A stretch of DNA of 64,000 nucleotides from Thysanoteuthis rhombus (lineage: Eukaryota > Mollusca > Cephalopoda > Oegopsida > Thysanoteuthidae), in NCBI GenBank assembly GCA_963457665.1, contig OY735220.1, positions 39,793,194 through 39,857,193 of the forward strand, read 5' to 3'. The first letter of the stretch is position 1; every line of letters begins with the position of its first letter. The notes under the pieces are model-generated. The model saw nothing but the letters and a program-made list of their open reading frames with translations. It was not told the DNA's origin and did no database searches. Shown here piece after piece: positions 21,443-32,810 of the stretch. The position numbers and the translations under genes were made by a program.

Positions 21443-23553
21443 CGACGGGATCAATGGGTATTGGTTCAAGAAATTCACCACGTTACACGGCAGACTCACT
21501 CACCTACTCCAAAATTGTCTAAACGAAGGCAAAGCACCAGAATGGATGACTAAAGGCAGAACCACCCTCATCCAAAAAGACCCGGGAAAGGGGAACATAG
21601 CAAGCAACTATAGACCAATCACTTGCCTACCACTTATGTGGAAAATCCTGACCGGGCAAATAGCAGAGAGAATATACATGTCAATGGATAGAAGGGGACT
21701 ACTACCAGAAGAACAGAAAGGGTGTAGGATAGGAACCAAAGGGGCAAACGATTTACTCTACATAGAACAGATGATCTTAAAAAAAGTAAGGAAAAGGAGA
21801 AAGAATATCGCAATGGGATGGATAGATTACAAAAAGGCATACGATATGATTCCACATAGCTGGATACTCGAATGCCTTAGAATGTTCAAAATTAGCGAAC
21901 CGGTGGTTAAATTCATTGGTAATTCAATGGAAGACTGGAAAGTAGATTTGACAGCCGCAGGGGACAAACTAGCCGAGGTGGGGATAAAAAGGGGAATCTT
22001 CCAAGGAGACTCGATGTCCCCACTATTATTTGTTCTAACAATGATACCGCTTAACAGAATCCTGAAAAACAGCAAAGGATACCAATTCTCTAAAACAAAA
22101 GGAAAGGTCAACCACTTAATGTACATGGACGATATTAAATTGTTTGCAAAAAACAGGGGAGAGCTTGAGACTCTGTTCAACGAAGTAAGGGAATATAGTG
22201 AGGACATAGGAATGGAGTTTGGAATAGAAAAATGCGCAATCATGGTGATGCACAAAGGAAGGCTTTCAATGACTGAGGGAATTGAACTTCCGGACAACAA
22301 CAAGATAAGGGCATTGACTGCACAAGACCGATACAAGTACCTAGGTGTCCTTGAATGTGACACGATAAAACGGGAAGAGATGAAGGGGAAAATAAAGAGA
22401 GAATACCTTAGAAGAATAAGGAAAATATTAGAAACCAAATTAAATAGCAAAAATCTAAAAAAAGGAATGAACACCTGGGCTGTGTCAATAGTTAGGTATA
22501 CAGGACCATTCCTAGGATGGACAAAGAAAGAGCTCCAATCAATGGATAGGCGAACAAGGAAACTTATGACAATGCATAAAGCAATACACCCTAGGGATGA
22601 TACAGATAGACTATACGTTAAGAGAAAAGAAGGTGGTAGGGGGCTCATCAGCATAGAAGATTGTGTCCAGAGAGCTAAAACAGTCCTAGATAGATATGTG
22701 CAAACAAATAATGAAGAAATCATAAAGAGCGCGAGGGATAGTGCAACAAACAATAAAGTAGAAAACGATGGAACAGTACAGCAAACTAGAAAAGAAAAAT
22801 GGTAAGGGAAAAAATTGTACGGCGAGTTTAAAAGGCAGATAAAAGATATAGCAGACGAGAAATCATGGACGTGGTTACGAAAGGGAAACCTTAAGAGAGA
22901 AACAGAATCGTTCATCATGGCAGCCCAAAACAAAAGCATAAGGACAAACTACATAAAAACAAAAATCGACAGAACACAGACAAACAGCAAATGCCGCATG
23001 TGCGGTGAAAGAGATGAGACAGTAAATCACATAACTAGTGAATGTAGTCAACTCGCCCAGAAGGAGTATAAGCATAGACACGATAAAGTAGCAACAATGA
23101 TACACAGGGAACTAAGTAAACAAATGGGATTCAACCATGAGGAAAAGTGGTATCAGCACAAGCCAGAGGCAGTTTTGGAGAATGACAACCACAAACTACT
23201 GTGGGACTTTGACATCCAAACTGACCACCTCATCCAGGCAAGAAGACCGGACTTAGTAATAGTAGACACAAAAAGGAAGGCCTGCCAAATAGTAGACGTT
23301 GCTGTACCTGCAGACAAGAGTAAAAAAGAAGGAGGGTGAAAAAAAAAAATACCAGGACCTAGCAAGGGAGTTAAGGAAAATGTGGAACATGAAAACCAGG
23401 GTAGTACCGGTCATAGTGGGCGCACAAGGAACTGTCCCCAAAACGCTGAGGGTGAGACTGGAGGAGATCGGGATTAGGGGGAGGATAGAGACTGTACAGA
23501 CCACAGCACTACTTGGAACTGCACGGATACTGAGGAAGGTGCTAGAGATATAA
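21443..23553 (+). pseudogene. R4-type RT / restriction-like endonuclease ORF, one stop and one frameshift
   Basis: The polyprotein would nick target DNA and reverse-transcribe its own RNA onto it. Visible in order: RT fingers SNYRPITCLPLMWKILTG; motif A GWIDYKKAYDMIPHSW; motif B GIFQGDSMSPLLF; catalytic YMDD at 22122-22133; motif D GMEFGIEKCAIM; KYLGVLECD; thumb with GRGLISIEDC; a CX2CX8HX4C zinc knuckle (22992-23045); the endonuclease signature RRPDLVIVD followed by IVDVAVPAD; and the C-terminus LRKVLEI. Two lesions: codon 22803-22805 is TAA where the sister copy at 53.6 kb has GAA, and two bases are lost near 23313 relative to sister copies, shifting the last ~80 codons. No native start codon is present because of 5' truncation. 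The small number of lesions implies a recent copy. Confidence 0.85.
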
Positions 23554-23795
23554 GTACTGCAACGAATAGAAGCTCTGTCATTATAAGCGAAAGAGGGTGG
23601 AGACGTTAGCTGAGGACCTGAGGAGACTTATTGTCACTCAGCCTTCAGTGATAACCACTGGGCAACCGGTGTGAAACTGTAAATCGTAGAATTACTGCGA
23701 CCTATGAGTACTAAGAGAGGAGGGCTGGAGACTTGAGGAGACTTGCTGACACTCAAACTCCAGCGGTTACCACCAGGCAACTGGTGTGAGATTCC
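21443..23795 (+). mobile_element. R4/Dong-type non-LTR retrotransposon, longest young copy (chain member 2)
   Basis: This is the most complete young copy. It starts inside the ORF just before RT motif 1, runs through RT, zinc knuckle and restriction-like endonuclease, then a 3' UTR of about 240 bases, and ends in (TAA)n. Both junctions are TAA arrays, and Dong-type R4-clade elements are known for insertion into TAA repeats. The N-terminal part and any 5' UTR are missing. The family label rests on the domain order and the target, not on a database search. Confidence 0.85.
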
Positions 23796-23811
23796 TAATA
23801 ATAATAATAAA
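23796..23811. repeat. Short (TAA)n junction between members 2 and 3
   Basis: Only about 5 TAA units separate the end of one copy from the start of the next. Confidence 0.9.
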
Positions 23812-24394
23812 ACTGACCACCACATCCAGGCAAGAAGACCGGACTTAGTAATAGTAGACAAAAAAAAGAAGGCCTGCCAAATAGTAGACGTTGCTGTGCC
23901 AGCAGACCATACAGTAAAAAAGAAGGAGGGTGAAAAAAAGGAAAAATACCAGGACCTAGCAAGAGACTTAAGGAAGATGTGGAACATGAAAACCAGGGTA
24001 GTACCGGTCATAGTGGGCGCACAAGGAACTGTCCCCAAAACGCTGAGGGTGAGACTGGAGGAGATCGGGATTAGGGGAAGGATAGAGACCGTACAGACCA
24101 CTGCACTACTGGGAACTGCACGGATACTGAGGAAGGTGCTAGAGATATAAGTACTGCAACGAATTGTAGCTCTGTCATGATATGCGAAAAAGAGAGGAGA
24201 CATTAGCTGAAGACCTGAGGAGACTTATTGTCACTCAGCCTTCAGCGATAATCACTGGGCAACCGGTGTGAAACTGTAAATTGCAGAATTACTGCGACCT
24301 ATGAGTACTAGGAGAGGAGGGCTGGAGGCTTGAGGAGACTTGCTGTCACTCAAACTCCAGCGGTCACCACCAGGCAATTGGTGTGAGATTCCAA
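23812..24394 (+). mobile_element. R4/Dong-type element, truncated copy (chain member 3)
   Basis: It starts in the endonuclease region (TDHHIQARRPDLVIVDKK) and keeps an uninterrupted frame to the native C-terminus LRKVLEI at 24150, then the complete 3' UTR. It is nearly identical to member 2 over this length, which argues for recent insertion of a second copy into the TAA tail of the first. The endonuclease motif PD with downstream IVDVAVPAD is intact, but there is no start codon or RT. Confidence 0.85.
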
Positions 24395-24430
24395 ATAATA
24401 ATAATAATAATAATGATGATAATAATAATT
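24394..24430. repeat. (TAA)n array between members 3 and 4
   Basis: TAA units with two TGA interruptions. Confidence 0.95.
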
Positions 24431-26366
24431 AGCGAACCGGTGGTTAAATTCATTGGTAATTTAATGGAAGACTGGAAAGTAGATTTGACAGCCGCAGGGG
24501 ACAAACTAGCCGAGGTAGGGATAAAAAGGGGAATCTTCCAAGGAGACTCGTTGTCCCCATTATTATTTGTTCTAACAATGATACCACTCAACAGAATCCT
24601 GAAGAACAGCAAAGGGTACCCTTTCTTTAAAATAAAAAGAAAAGTCAACCACCTAATGTACATGGATGACATAAAATTGTTTGCAAAAAACAGGGGAGAG
24701 CTTGAGACTCTGTTCAACGAAGTAAGGGAATACAGTGAGGGCATAGGAATGGAGTTTGGAATAGAAAAATGCGCAATCATGGTGATGCACAAAGGAAGGC
24801 TTTCAATGACTGAGGGAATCGAACTCCCGGACAACAGCAAGATTAGGGCATTGACCGCACAAGACCGATACAAATACCTAGGCGTCCTTGAATGTGACAC
24901 GATAAAACGGGAAGAGATGAAGGAGAAAATAAAGAGAGAATACCTTAGAAGAATAAGGAAAATATTAGAGACCGAATTAAACAGCAGAAATCTAATAAAA
25001 GGAATGAACACCTGGGCTGTGTCAGTAGTTCGGTATACAGGACCATTCCTAGGATGGACAAAGGGAGAACTCAAATCAATGCATAGGCGAACAAGGAAAC
25101 TTATGACAATGCATAAAGCATTACACCCTAGGGATGATACAGATAGACTATACGTTAAAAGAAAAAAGGTGGCAGGGGGCTCATCAGCATAAAAGATATT
25201 GTCCAGGGAGCCAAAGAAGTCCTAGAAAGGTATGTGAGAACGAATACTGAAGAAATCATAAAGAGTGCAAGAGATAGCGCAACGAACAATAAAGTAGAAA
25301 ACGATGGAACAGCACAGCAAACAAGAAAAGAAAGATGTGAAGAGAAAAAATTATATGGCGAGTTTAAAAGACAGATACAAGATGTAGCAGACGAGAAATC
25401 ATGGATGTAGTTACGAAAGGGGAACCTTAAGAGAGAAACAGAATCGTTCATCATGGCAGCCCAAAACAAAAGCATAAGGACAAACTACATAAAAACAAAA
25501 ATCGACAAAACACAGACAAACAGCAAATGCCGCATGTGCGGTGAAAGAGATGGGATAGTAAACCTCATAACTGATGAATGTAGTCAACTCGCCCAGAAGG
25601 AGTATAAGCATAGACACAATGAAGCAGCAACGATGATACACAGGGAACTAAGCAAACAAATGGGATTCAACCATGGGGAAAAGCGGTATCAGCACAAACC
25701 AGAGGCAGTCTTGAAGAATGACAACCACAAACTACTGTGGAACTTTGACATCCAAACTGACCTCCTCATCCAGGCAAGAAGACCGGACTTGGTAATTGTA
25801 GACAAAAAAGGGAAACCTGCCAAATAGTAGACGTTGCTGTACCTGCAGACCATAGAGTAAAAAGGAAGGAGAGTGAAAAACGGGAAATATACCAGGACCT
25901 AGCAAGAGAATTAAGGAAGATATGGAACATGAAAACTAGGGTAGTACCGGTCATAGTGGGCGCACTAGAGACTGTCCCCAAAACGGTGAGACTGGAGGAG
26001 ATCAGGATTAGGGGAAGGATCGAGCACTACTGGGAACTGTACGGATACTGAGGAAGGTGCTAAAAATATAAGGACTGCAACGCTAACTGTCAATAGTGAC
26101 CCAACAGAGGAAGGGAAATGAAAGCAGAAACTCAAATTGTAGCACTGACATGATAGGCGAAAGAGAGAGGATACGTTAGCTGAAGACATGAGGAGACTTA
26201 TTGTCACTCAGCCTTCAGCGATAATCACTGGGCAACCGGTGTGAAACTGTAAATTGCAGTATTACTGCGACCTATGAGTACTAGGAGAGAAGGGCTGGAG
26301 ACTTGAGGAGACTTGCTGTCACTCAAACTGCAGCGGTTACTACCAGGCAACTGGTGTGAGATTGCA
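24431..26366 (+). mobile_element. R4/Dong-type element, truncated copy (chain member 4)
   Basis: Starts between RT motifs A and B (SEPVVKFIGN), keeps motif B GIFQGDSLSPLLF and YMDD, and is open to 25192. A short deletion near 25168 then shifts the frame. A TGG-to-TAG stop follows near 25408, and another small deletion after the PDLVIVDKK motif (about 25812) breaks the endonuclease. A deletion near 26005-26035 removes part of the C-terminus. The 3' UTR carries an extra ~60 bases before the hairpin modules compared with member 2, as in member 1, so members 1 and 4 form one sub-lineage and members 2 and 3 another. Confidence 0.8.
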
Positions 26367-26392
26367 AATAATAATAATAATAATAATGATAA
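26367..26392. repeat. (TAA)n array after member 4
   Basis: Short TAA array with one TGA. Confidence 0.95.
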
Positions 26393-26590
26393 TTTGAGCA
26401 CTAGAGGACAGTCCCAATGTCTTTTGCAGAAGGATTGAAAGAACCAGAGATCCAACGAAGAATTGAAACAATTCAGTCTTGAAGTCGACAAAAGTCCTGA
26501 GGACTGATTCGGAGATTTGCAGAGACTTGCTGTCACTTGTTTATCCCATAGTTATGACCATGAGATACTCAACAAAAAGATCTGACAGAG
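26393..26590 (+). mobile_element. Older R4-type 3' fragment (end of chain)
   Basis: The phase TVPMSFAEGLKEPEIQRRIE followed by TIQS is the diverged counterpart of the R4 C-terminal segment (TVPKTL...EEIGIRGRIETVQ). After it comes gcagagacttgctgtcactt, the hairpin I core of the 3' UTR. This older copy may have supplied an early landing array for the chain. Confidence 0.65.
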
Positions 26591-27275
26591 CCCGTGGGAT
26601 TTCATGAGTGTTTACTGATCGGATATTAAAATTATTCTGGTAGCTGTATATACATTTCTGCAATTAAAGACACTTCCAAAGGCGCATATTTGAATGGGGA
26701 CGGACTTGATGTTGTGCTGAGCAGCCTACCTTAATTGTCGTGTAAAATAATTATGTGTAATATTGGTAAAAATCAGTTTGATATGATTTTTAAAAAAAAG
26801 GGTTTAATTCTAAAGTCCAAAAAGGCGCTGGATAATGTTAAAAAGAGGGAGGTAAAAGTGAAATTGGTGCATACACGTTGCAGTTGCACGATTGTTTCAA
26901 ATCAAATCAATTATTAAAAGGTTTTGTTAAATTTTATTTAAAATTCGATTAAAGTTAAAATAAAATTTTCTCTAACATTCATGAAAAAAAATTGGGGATA
27001 TAGTGGAAAAAACATTTTGGAGGCTAAATAATTTTTTGGGTGTGTGTATGAGGGGAAAGAAATAACAGGGAGGGACACATTCACCCTTTTCACCCACTCC
27101 GTTTATTCTATGCCATCTCTTTACTGAAAAAGATAAACATCCTCTCTCTATGTCTTTCTCTCAACCGTAAAAAGATGAACATCCCCACTCACTCTATCTT
27201 CCCCTCAATTCTATTCCAAAACCATTTTGAAATGATCAGAGCAGCAGAACACGCCATAACCTGGTAATATGGCAA
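26591..27275. other. AT-rich unique sequence
   Basis: No recognised gene or repeat. A 60-codon lysine-rich frame (26735-26917) is uninformative. Confidence 0.4.

Positions 27276-27326
<51 letters not shown>
27276..27326. repeat. (TTA)n array
   Basis: About 17 units, in the opposite sense to the R4-associated TAA arrays. No R4 sequence is attached. An imperfect ATT/ATC-rich patch follows at 27415-27497. Confidence 0.95.
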
Positions 27327-27328
<2 letters not shown>

Positions 27329-27497
27329 AATGAAAAAATAAAAAGAAGACTGTTTTGAATTTAAAAAATATGATAAATGCAATAAAATAAAACTGAACAT
27401 TTTTGATATGTTGTATTGTTATTATCATTATTATCATCATCATCATCATGTTCATCATTATTGTTATTATCATTATCATTATTACTATTATCATCAT

Positions 27498-27844
27498 AGA
27501 AATATGAGATTATTTCTTTAAGATAAGAAACAACTGAAATTGCTTCAGTGGAAGTGTCCATTCTTTCAAATGATAGATGGGGGATATTCTTATCTGCAAT
27601 TTTTTTTTACCTTTAATTTGAAGAATCAATATACAGTATCTCTTTCCGAACAGGGGGGCGATGAGTCATTAATAATCAGTTTGAAAGTGTAATGACGCAA
27701 CTTTAAAAAAAAAATCCCGAATATATCGAAGGGGACGGCGTTAGGTGATTTAATTAAAAAGTTGCCAATGTCTACAATTAGACACAACGTTTTAATAAGA
27801 GCAATAACATCAATCGTTGCAATGATAGCTTGACAGCACATTGG
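27498..27844. other. Unique sequence, nothing recognised
   Basis: No supported feature. Confidence 0.35.
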
Positions 27845-28560
27845 CTCGGTGAGATATTTGATTCGGTTATCTTTCCTTTGAAGGATGTAAATTTCTTGCT
27901 TAAAAAGGAGATGTTCGAATTATTTCATTGTACCACATATTTCTTTGGTTGGTGTCTTAATTTTTGTGTTGTTAAACAATTCTCCAAATGATAACTTACG
28001 AAAACCTTCTCTCTTCCACATATCTTCATATCTTGTGCGACCTACAGGAAATTCAGGAAAGCCCAAGAAACACGGCCATTGTTTATTTTGCACATTTTCC
28101 TGCCTAATATGTTTGTATTTGTGGTTTGAACAATTTTTGAAGAGATAACTTCCGTTTTTACTTTTTATTTCGCATCCGTTCAACAAAAATTCTATAGTTC
28201 AATTGGATCTCGTTACAAAATATCAATTCTCGTGTGAGCTACAGAAGTCTTAGAAACACGTATCTTCTTTATTTCACACATTTTACTGTACACGATTTCC
28301 ATCTACGTTGTTTTGAACAATTTTTCAAGCGATAACTTCCTTTTTTTTCACTTTTTTCTTTCACATCTCTTGAACAAGAAACGTCACAATTTAACAAGCC
28401 TGTGAAAAACAAATATTCATTCCCAGAGTTAGTATTGTTTTTTTTTTAATCTTTGTTGCTTCAAAAAATTTACTCCGTGAGATATTTTATTCGGTTACCT
28501 TTCCTTTGAAATCTCTTCAACAAAATACACCCCTGTTTAACAAAATACCAAGTCCCGTGC
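27845..28560. repeat. Diverged tandem repeat, period about 155-190 bases
   Basis: Blocks recur in order: gtgagatatttgattcggtt with tttcctttgaa (27850) and gtgagatattttattcggtt with tttcctttgaa (28478); aacaattctccaaatgataa (27974), gaacaatttttgaagagata (28128) and gaacaatttttcaagcgata (28315); and two acgg/acgt-type blocks with ttattttgcacattt and ttatttcacacatttt. The copies are old and uneven in length. Confidence 0.6.
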
Positions 28561-28737
28561 AAACGAGATAACATTCAGGCAAATGAGAAGAATTTTCTTC
28601 ATCATATATATTTCTAAAGTAATATCCCAATGTGTGATATTTTTAAAATAACACCTCAGCTAATAATTTTCGACTTCATTCATGCAAAGGACATCCAAAC
28701 ACCACCGGATGCAGTATCCACATGAGGAACCCACAGG
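28561..28737. other. Unique flank of the long TA array
   Basis: Nothing recognised. Confidence 0.3.
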
Positions 28738-28815
<78 letters not shown>

Positions 28816-28832
28816 TATATATACATATATAT

Positions 28833-28877
<45 letters not shown>

Positions 28878-28878
28878 C

Positions 28879-28913
<35 letters not shown>

Positions 28914-28931
28914 CACACATGTATATATACA

Positions 28932-28965
<34 letters not shown>

Positions 28966-29140
28966 CACACATATATATGTATATACACATATATATATAC
29001 ACACATATATGTATATACATATATATATGCATATATACATATATATACATACATATATTTATATATACATATATATATACATATATATATATACATATAT
29101 ATATACATATATATATACATATATGTATATATACACACAC

Positions 29141-29234
<94 letters not shown>

Positions 29235-29243
29235 GTACATATA
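28738..29243. repeat. Long (TA)n array with regular CA interruptions
   Basis: About 0.5 kb of TA with scattered TACA, TACACA and TATG variants. The sequence lacks stop codons in several frames on both strands, which produces long Tyr/Ile frames that are not genes. Confidence 0.97.
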
Positions 29244-30369
29244 AAAACAAAAGGAAATAAGCAAGAAAAATATATAAAGCAATGAAAATATTTAATTCCG
29301 GTACTTTCAACAACACTGGGGAGACCGAAAGAAATATCGTTTGAAACATTCCGTTGAAAACAACGAAGATGAAGGTAGTAGTATGAGTATTTGGTATATT
29401 AAGGGGCCACTTCCGGAGCTGGTGAAACTATGTCTATAGGGTGTCATCGTCTTTAAATATAGGTAAAATTTGGATAAATATTTAGAATTCTGGGTATGAA
29501 CATAAAATATACCACCCAACATCTCAAATTGTGAATCCCAGTTGTTCAATAAGGAATAAAAAAGTGAGTCAGTGGGGGTTATGGATGGATTCATTTGGAA
29601 TACTATCCTCTTTTTTCCGTTTTTATGACCTTGTTTTGGTCACTGCACTCTCCAGCCTTCCTTTAAGTATATATTGCATATATTACTTGTGTGAGCTAAC
29701 ACTCTATCCATACTCTCGTGTGGACAAAATACGATATTCTTTTGTTTCTGGCTTGGCTCCAAAACAGTTTGTGGAAATCACTTGGATGATCTAACAGCGA
29801 ATCAAAATTTGTTTTTCAGGCATATATCGCTTGTTTGATTACATTATTGAACCTTGATAATATTGTACAGAATTTTACGCCACTGATAACATGTCTGTTC
29901 CTTTTCTCTCTCTCATACGCGCATCGCAGATAACACAAGAATATGACACAGCACGTAAGATGGCTTTTCTGCTGTGTAGAGCTGCGTAAAGTGTCTCGCT
30001 AATCCAACACCTAAGCTGCCTTGGCCGACAGCCTGCTTACCGGAAAATAGAACACTAGTGTAGAAGTCATACAAAACAGATCTTACCGGATAAGCTTTTT
30101 GAAGAAAGTGATACCATGTTGTTGTAAGAAAAAGGTGTTTTTTTCGAAAGTAATGGACAAAAGAGAAAAAGGACGGAAATTACTGACCATATCGTAGATG
30201 TTGACGGGTAATCTTTGGCAATTGTTGAAAAGAATGTGCTTTCTTTTTCTGCAGGAAGAGTATAACTCTGAGAATTACCTATGCAAGCCATTAACCTATT
30301 GGAGCGCAACTATATGAATCTTAATAAGTACGACGACTACAGACGCAAATGATGAGAAAATTGAATATA
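29244..30369. other. Unique AT-rich sequence
   Basis: Small frames (29307-29594 minus, 29531-29794 plus, 30067-30309 minus) overlap on opposite strands, and none has a recognised domain. No repeats are seen. Confidence 0.4.
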
Positions 30370-32005
30370 ACAACGCCCATTAATTGAAGTCGTCTGTATA
30401 ATTACGCCAAAGCGCACAAAACCATAAGTAAACTCTCAGAGAAAACCAAGAATGCTATGAAAAAAAAAACAAACAAGAAATCTCAAACCACCGTCACCAA
30501 CAAAAGAAGAAGATGAAAGCAAAAGACCTGAACAAAACTATCCAAGAGACCATGAGTAGATAAAACAAGATACATGACGGTAGTCAGTGGAAGCATGCTC
30601 AAAAATGGTGGGGGGGGGCTTCAAAGTTATCGGAAAATCTCCCGGTGCAGAAAGAAAACAAAACAGTAGTATGCCCAAAGCAAATAGAGACCTGATAACG
30701 GATAAGAGCTGTATAGTCGATTGAACCAAAAAAATTTATAAACACCTTTACTCCACTAAACAAAGGACTCAAAAATGAACTGGAAACACAAGCAATTTGA
30801 GTATTTCTCAGAAGTTTCTCCACAGGAAGTGAAGCTGACCATTAAACCAACACAGAAAGGAACGGTCTTTGGACCCAATAACATTACCATCAACCAGGTC
30901 AAAAAATCTAGAAAAGTCATCAATAGGAAACTGGTCGAGTCCTAGGGGATTGAAATACTGCGATCATAATGCTGTTATACAAAAAAGAAAAAAAAAGGAA
31001 ACCCGAAAGACCTCAACAACATCTACAAATTTATCAACAAAACGATCACCAACCGAATCACCGAAATGCTTGATGAAAACCCATCACGGGAACAAGCTGG
31101 CTTCAGAAGAAGCAACTCAACCATGGACCATCTCAATTCAGTAAACCAGCCAAAGGAAAAAGAGCAGAATATAGAATCAGATTCGCTGTAGTATATGTTG
31201 ACTCTAAGGAAGGCCTTCGACTCAGTGGAAATCCTTAAAGTCATTGCCACAATAATTGAAGTAGTAAACCCCATGTATATCAGAGTACTGCATCATACCT
31301 ACGGACACAGCAATTCCTTCATCAGGCAGCATGAAGACCCAACGAAAAAATTTGAGATTAAGTGGTACCAGCTCACCAAAATCAGAATATACAGTGAATA
31401 CCTAAGTAACCTTACATTTTCTGACAGCACCATCCTCTTTGCTAAGAACGTTCATGATCTCCAAATAATGTCTGACGAACTATATGAAGAAAGCAAGAAA
31501 GTTGGCCGCTACTCAGAAGTCATAAAAGAAAAATGGATGTCATATACAACAAACATATCGAAGATGAATACGCAACAATCTAAATCGGAAACACAGAGCT
31601 GTAGGAAGTAGACCACTACACCTACTTAGGACTACGAACCTCCATAAAATCCTCAAAAGAAGAACAAATCGGGCAAATAATCACACTAGGTTAGCAAAAC
31701 TTTCAAGAACAGGAAAATCCCAGAATTTCTGAGAAAAAAAAAGTGTGTGCAACCAATAAATTCTCTCGATAGTCACCTATAGAGTAGAGAGATGGAACCT
31801 AACCAAAAAATCGACCCTCAAACTGAGAACCATGCAAGATACACACGAGAGAATCGTGTTCAACCCTACATGGGGAGACTATAAGGTAGAACAGTATTGT
31901 ACAGAAGAGACAGGAGTCGAAAATATCACAGAAACCATTTGAAAACTCAAATAACAATGGACTGGGCATGTTGCAAGAATGTCAGACAACCGCAAGACAT
32001 GAAGC
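30370..32005 (+). pseudogene. RTE-clade retrotransposon, longest copy in the window
   Basis: In order and in changing frames: SPQEVKLTIKPT and GPNNIT (pre-RT and finger region, about 30830); FINKTITNRITEMLDENPS then REQAGFRRSNSTMDHLNSV (motifs 1-2, about 31030-31140, with the first half in a shifted frame); YVDSKEGLRLSGN/TLRKAFDSVEILKV (motif A, YEKAFDSVE-like, about 31200); the mid-palm region HTYGHSNSFI; then SDSTILFAKNVHDLQIM with the catalytic ADD lost (DST), YEESKKVG, and the C-terminal tail to about 32005. Motif C is destroyed and at least five frame breaks are needed, so it is dead. The native 3' tail is not seen: another repeat begins at about 32010. Confidence 0.75.
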
Positions 32006-32009
32006 GTAA

Positions 32010-32171
32010 TGCCTTTTTTTGTACGTTTGCTCATTGTGGCTGCAATATGGGATGGAACGAAATAAGTGCAGAACTCATGTTGGGAATCAAAATTGAACCT
32101 TTATTTCTCCCCTTCGGTCGACCAAGAATATGTACATAGTCTTCGACTGAAGACCATACAAAATCCTCATT

Positions 32172-32263
<92 letters not shown>

Positions 32264-32810
32264 AATGTCCTTGGCCAACGGCAGCCTAGAGATCCTGGCA
32301 CTGTCTGCCTACTCTGGTCTGACTCAGACTGACCAACTTTTGATCTCCTTTTTAAAGGCAAGGGTCACTTTCTTTTCGCTATCTCTTTGCCCTTTTCTTT
32401 TACCTGATACCGGAACTAAATGACTATCTACCCTTTCTTATCCTATTTCCACTGCTTCCTTTCATTTCTCACGCAACTGAACTTACAATGTATCTTTCTT
32501 ACTTCCACCGTTAGAATCCTTATACACCGTCCGTTTTCTGTTTTTTTTTTCTCCTATTGTCTTTTTAATCGGGTTGCTGTGACTGGCTATCTATCTGCAT
32601 GGGTTCCAAGCTTTCTCTTGTCAATGAATCTACTTCCAATGTTTTTAAAAAACCTTTTGGTGTCTGAAAAGGGTTACTGTGTAACTTTTGATATTAGAGC
32701 AAATATTTTAGTCTACTTCACTCATACCCACGCCGAAAGTATCTTTGGCAGAAAAATACTTTTTAAAAATTAAACATATCTAAGAATGAAATAAGATAAT
32801 CGATTGAAGA
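32010..32810. repeat. Unclassified 0.75 kb repeat, copy 1
   Basis: It aligns with 35125-35865 in the same orientation: ttcggtcgaccaagaata, tagtcttcgactgaagacca, a (GA)n array at the same place (32176-32260 here), gtctggtctgactc, gacaagggtcacttt, gtctgaaaagggttactctg and aaatatttcagtctactt. It follows directly on an RTE fragment. I could not find TG...CA ends or a coding region, so a solo LTR or other non-autonomous element are both possible. Confidence 0.7.
32176..32260. repeat. (GA)n array
   Basis: About 42 GA units inside the 0.75 kb repeat. Copy 2 has only about 9 units at the same position. Confidence 0.97.

Noticed and set aside
21827..22939. 370-codon minus-strand frame opposite the R4 ORF
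   Set aside because: Antisense shadow of the coding strand; the plus strand carries all RT motifs. The same holds for 24364-25074 and 52722-53921 on the minus strand.
28660..29349. Overlapping 96-200 codon Tyr/Ile frames on both strands
   Set aside because: Pure consequence of (TA)n/(CA)n lacking stop codons; no start context, domain or codon bias.
30370..32005. Potentially active RTE element
   Set aside because: Motif C is destroyed and several frameshifts and stops interrupt the ORF.
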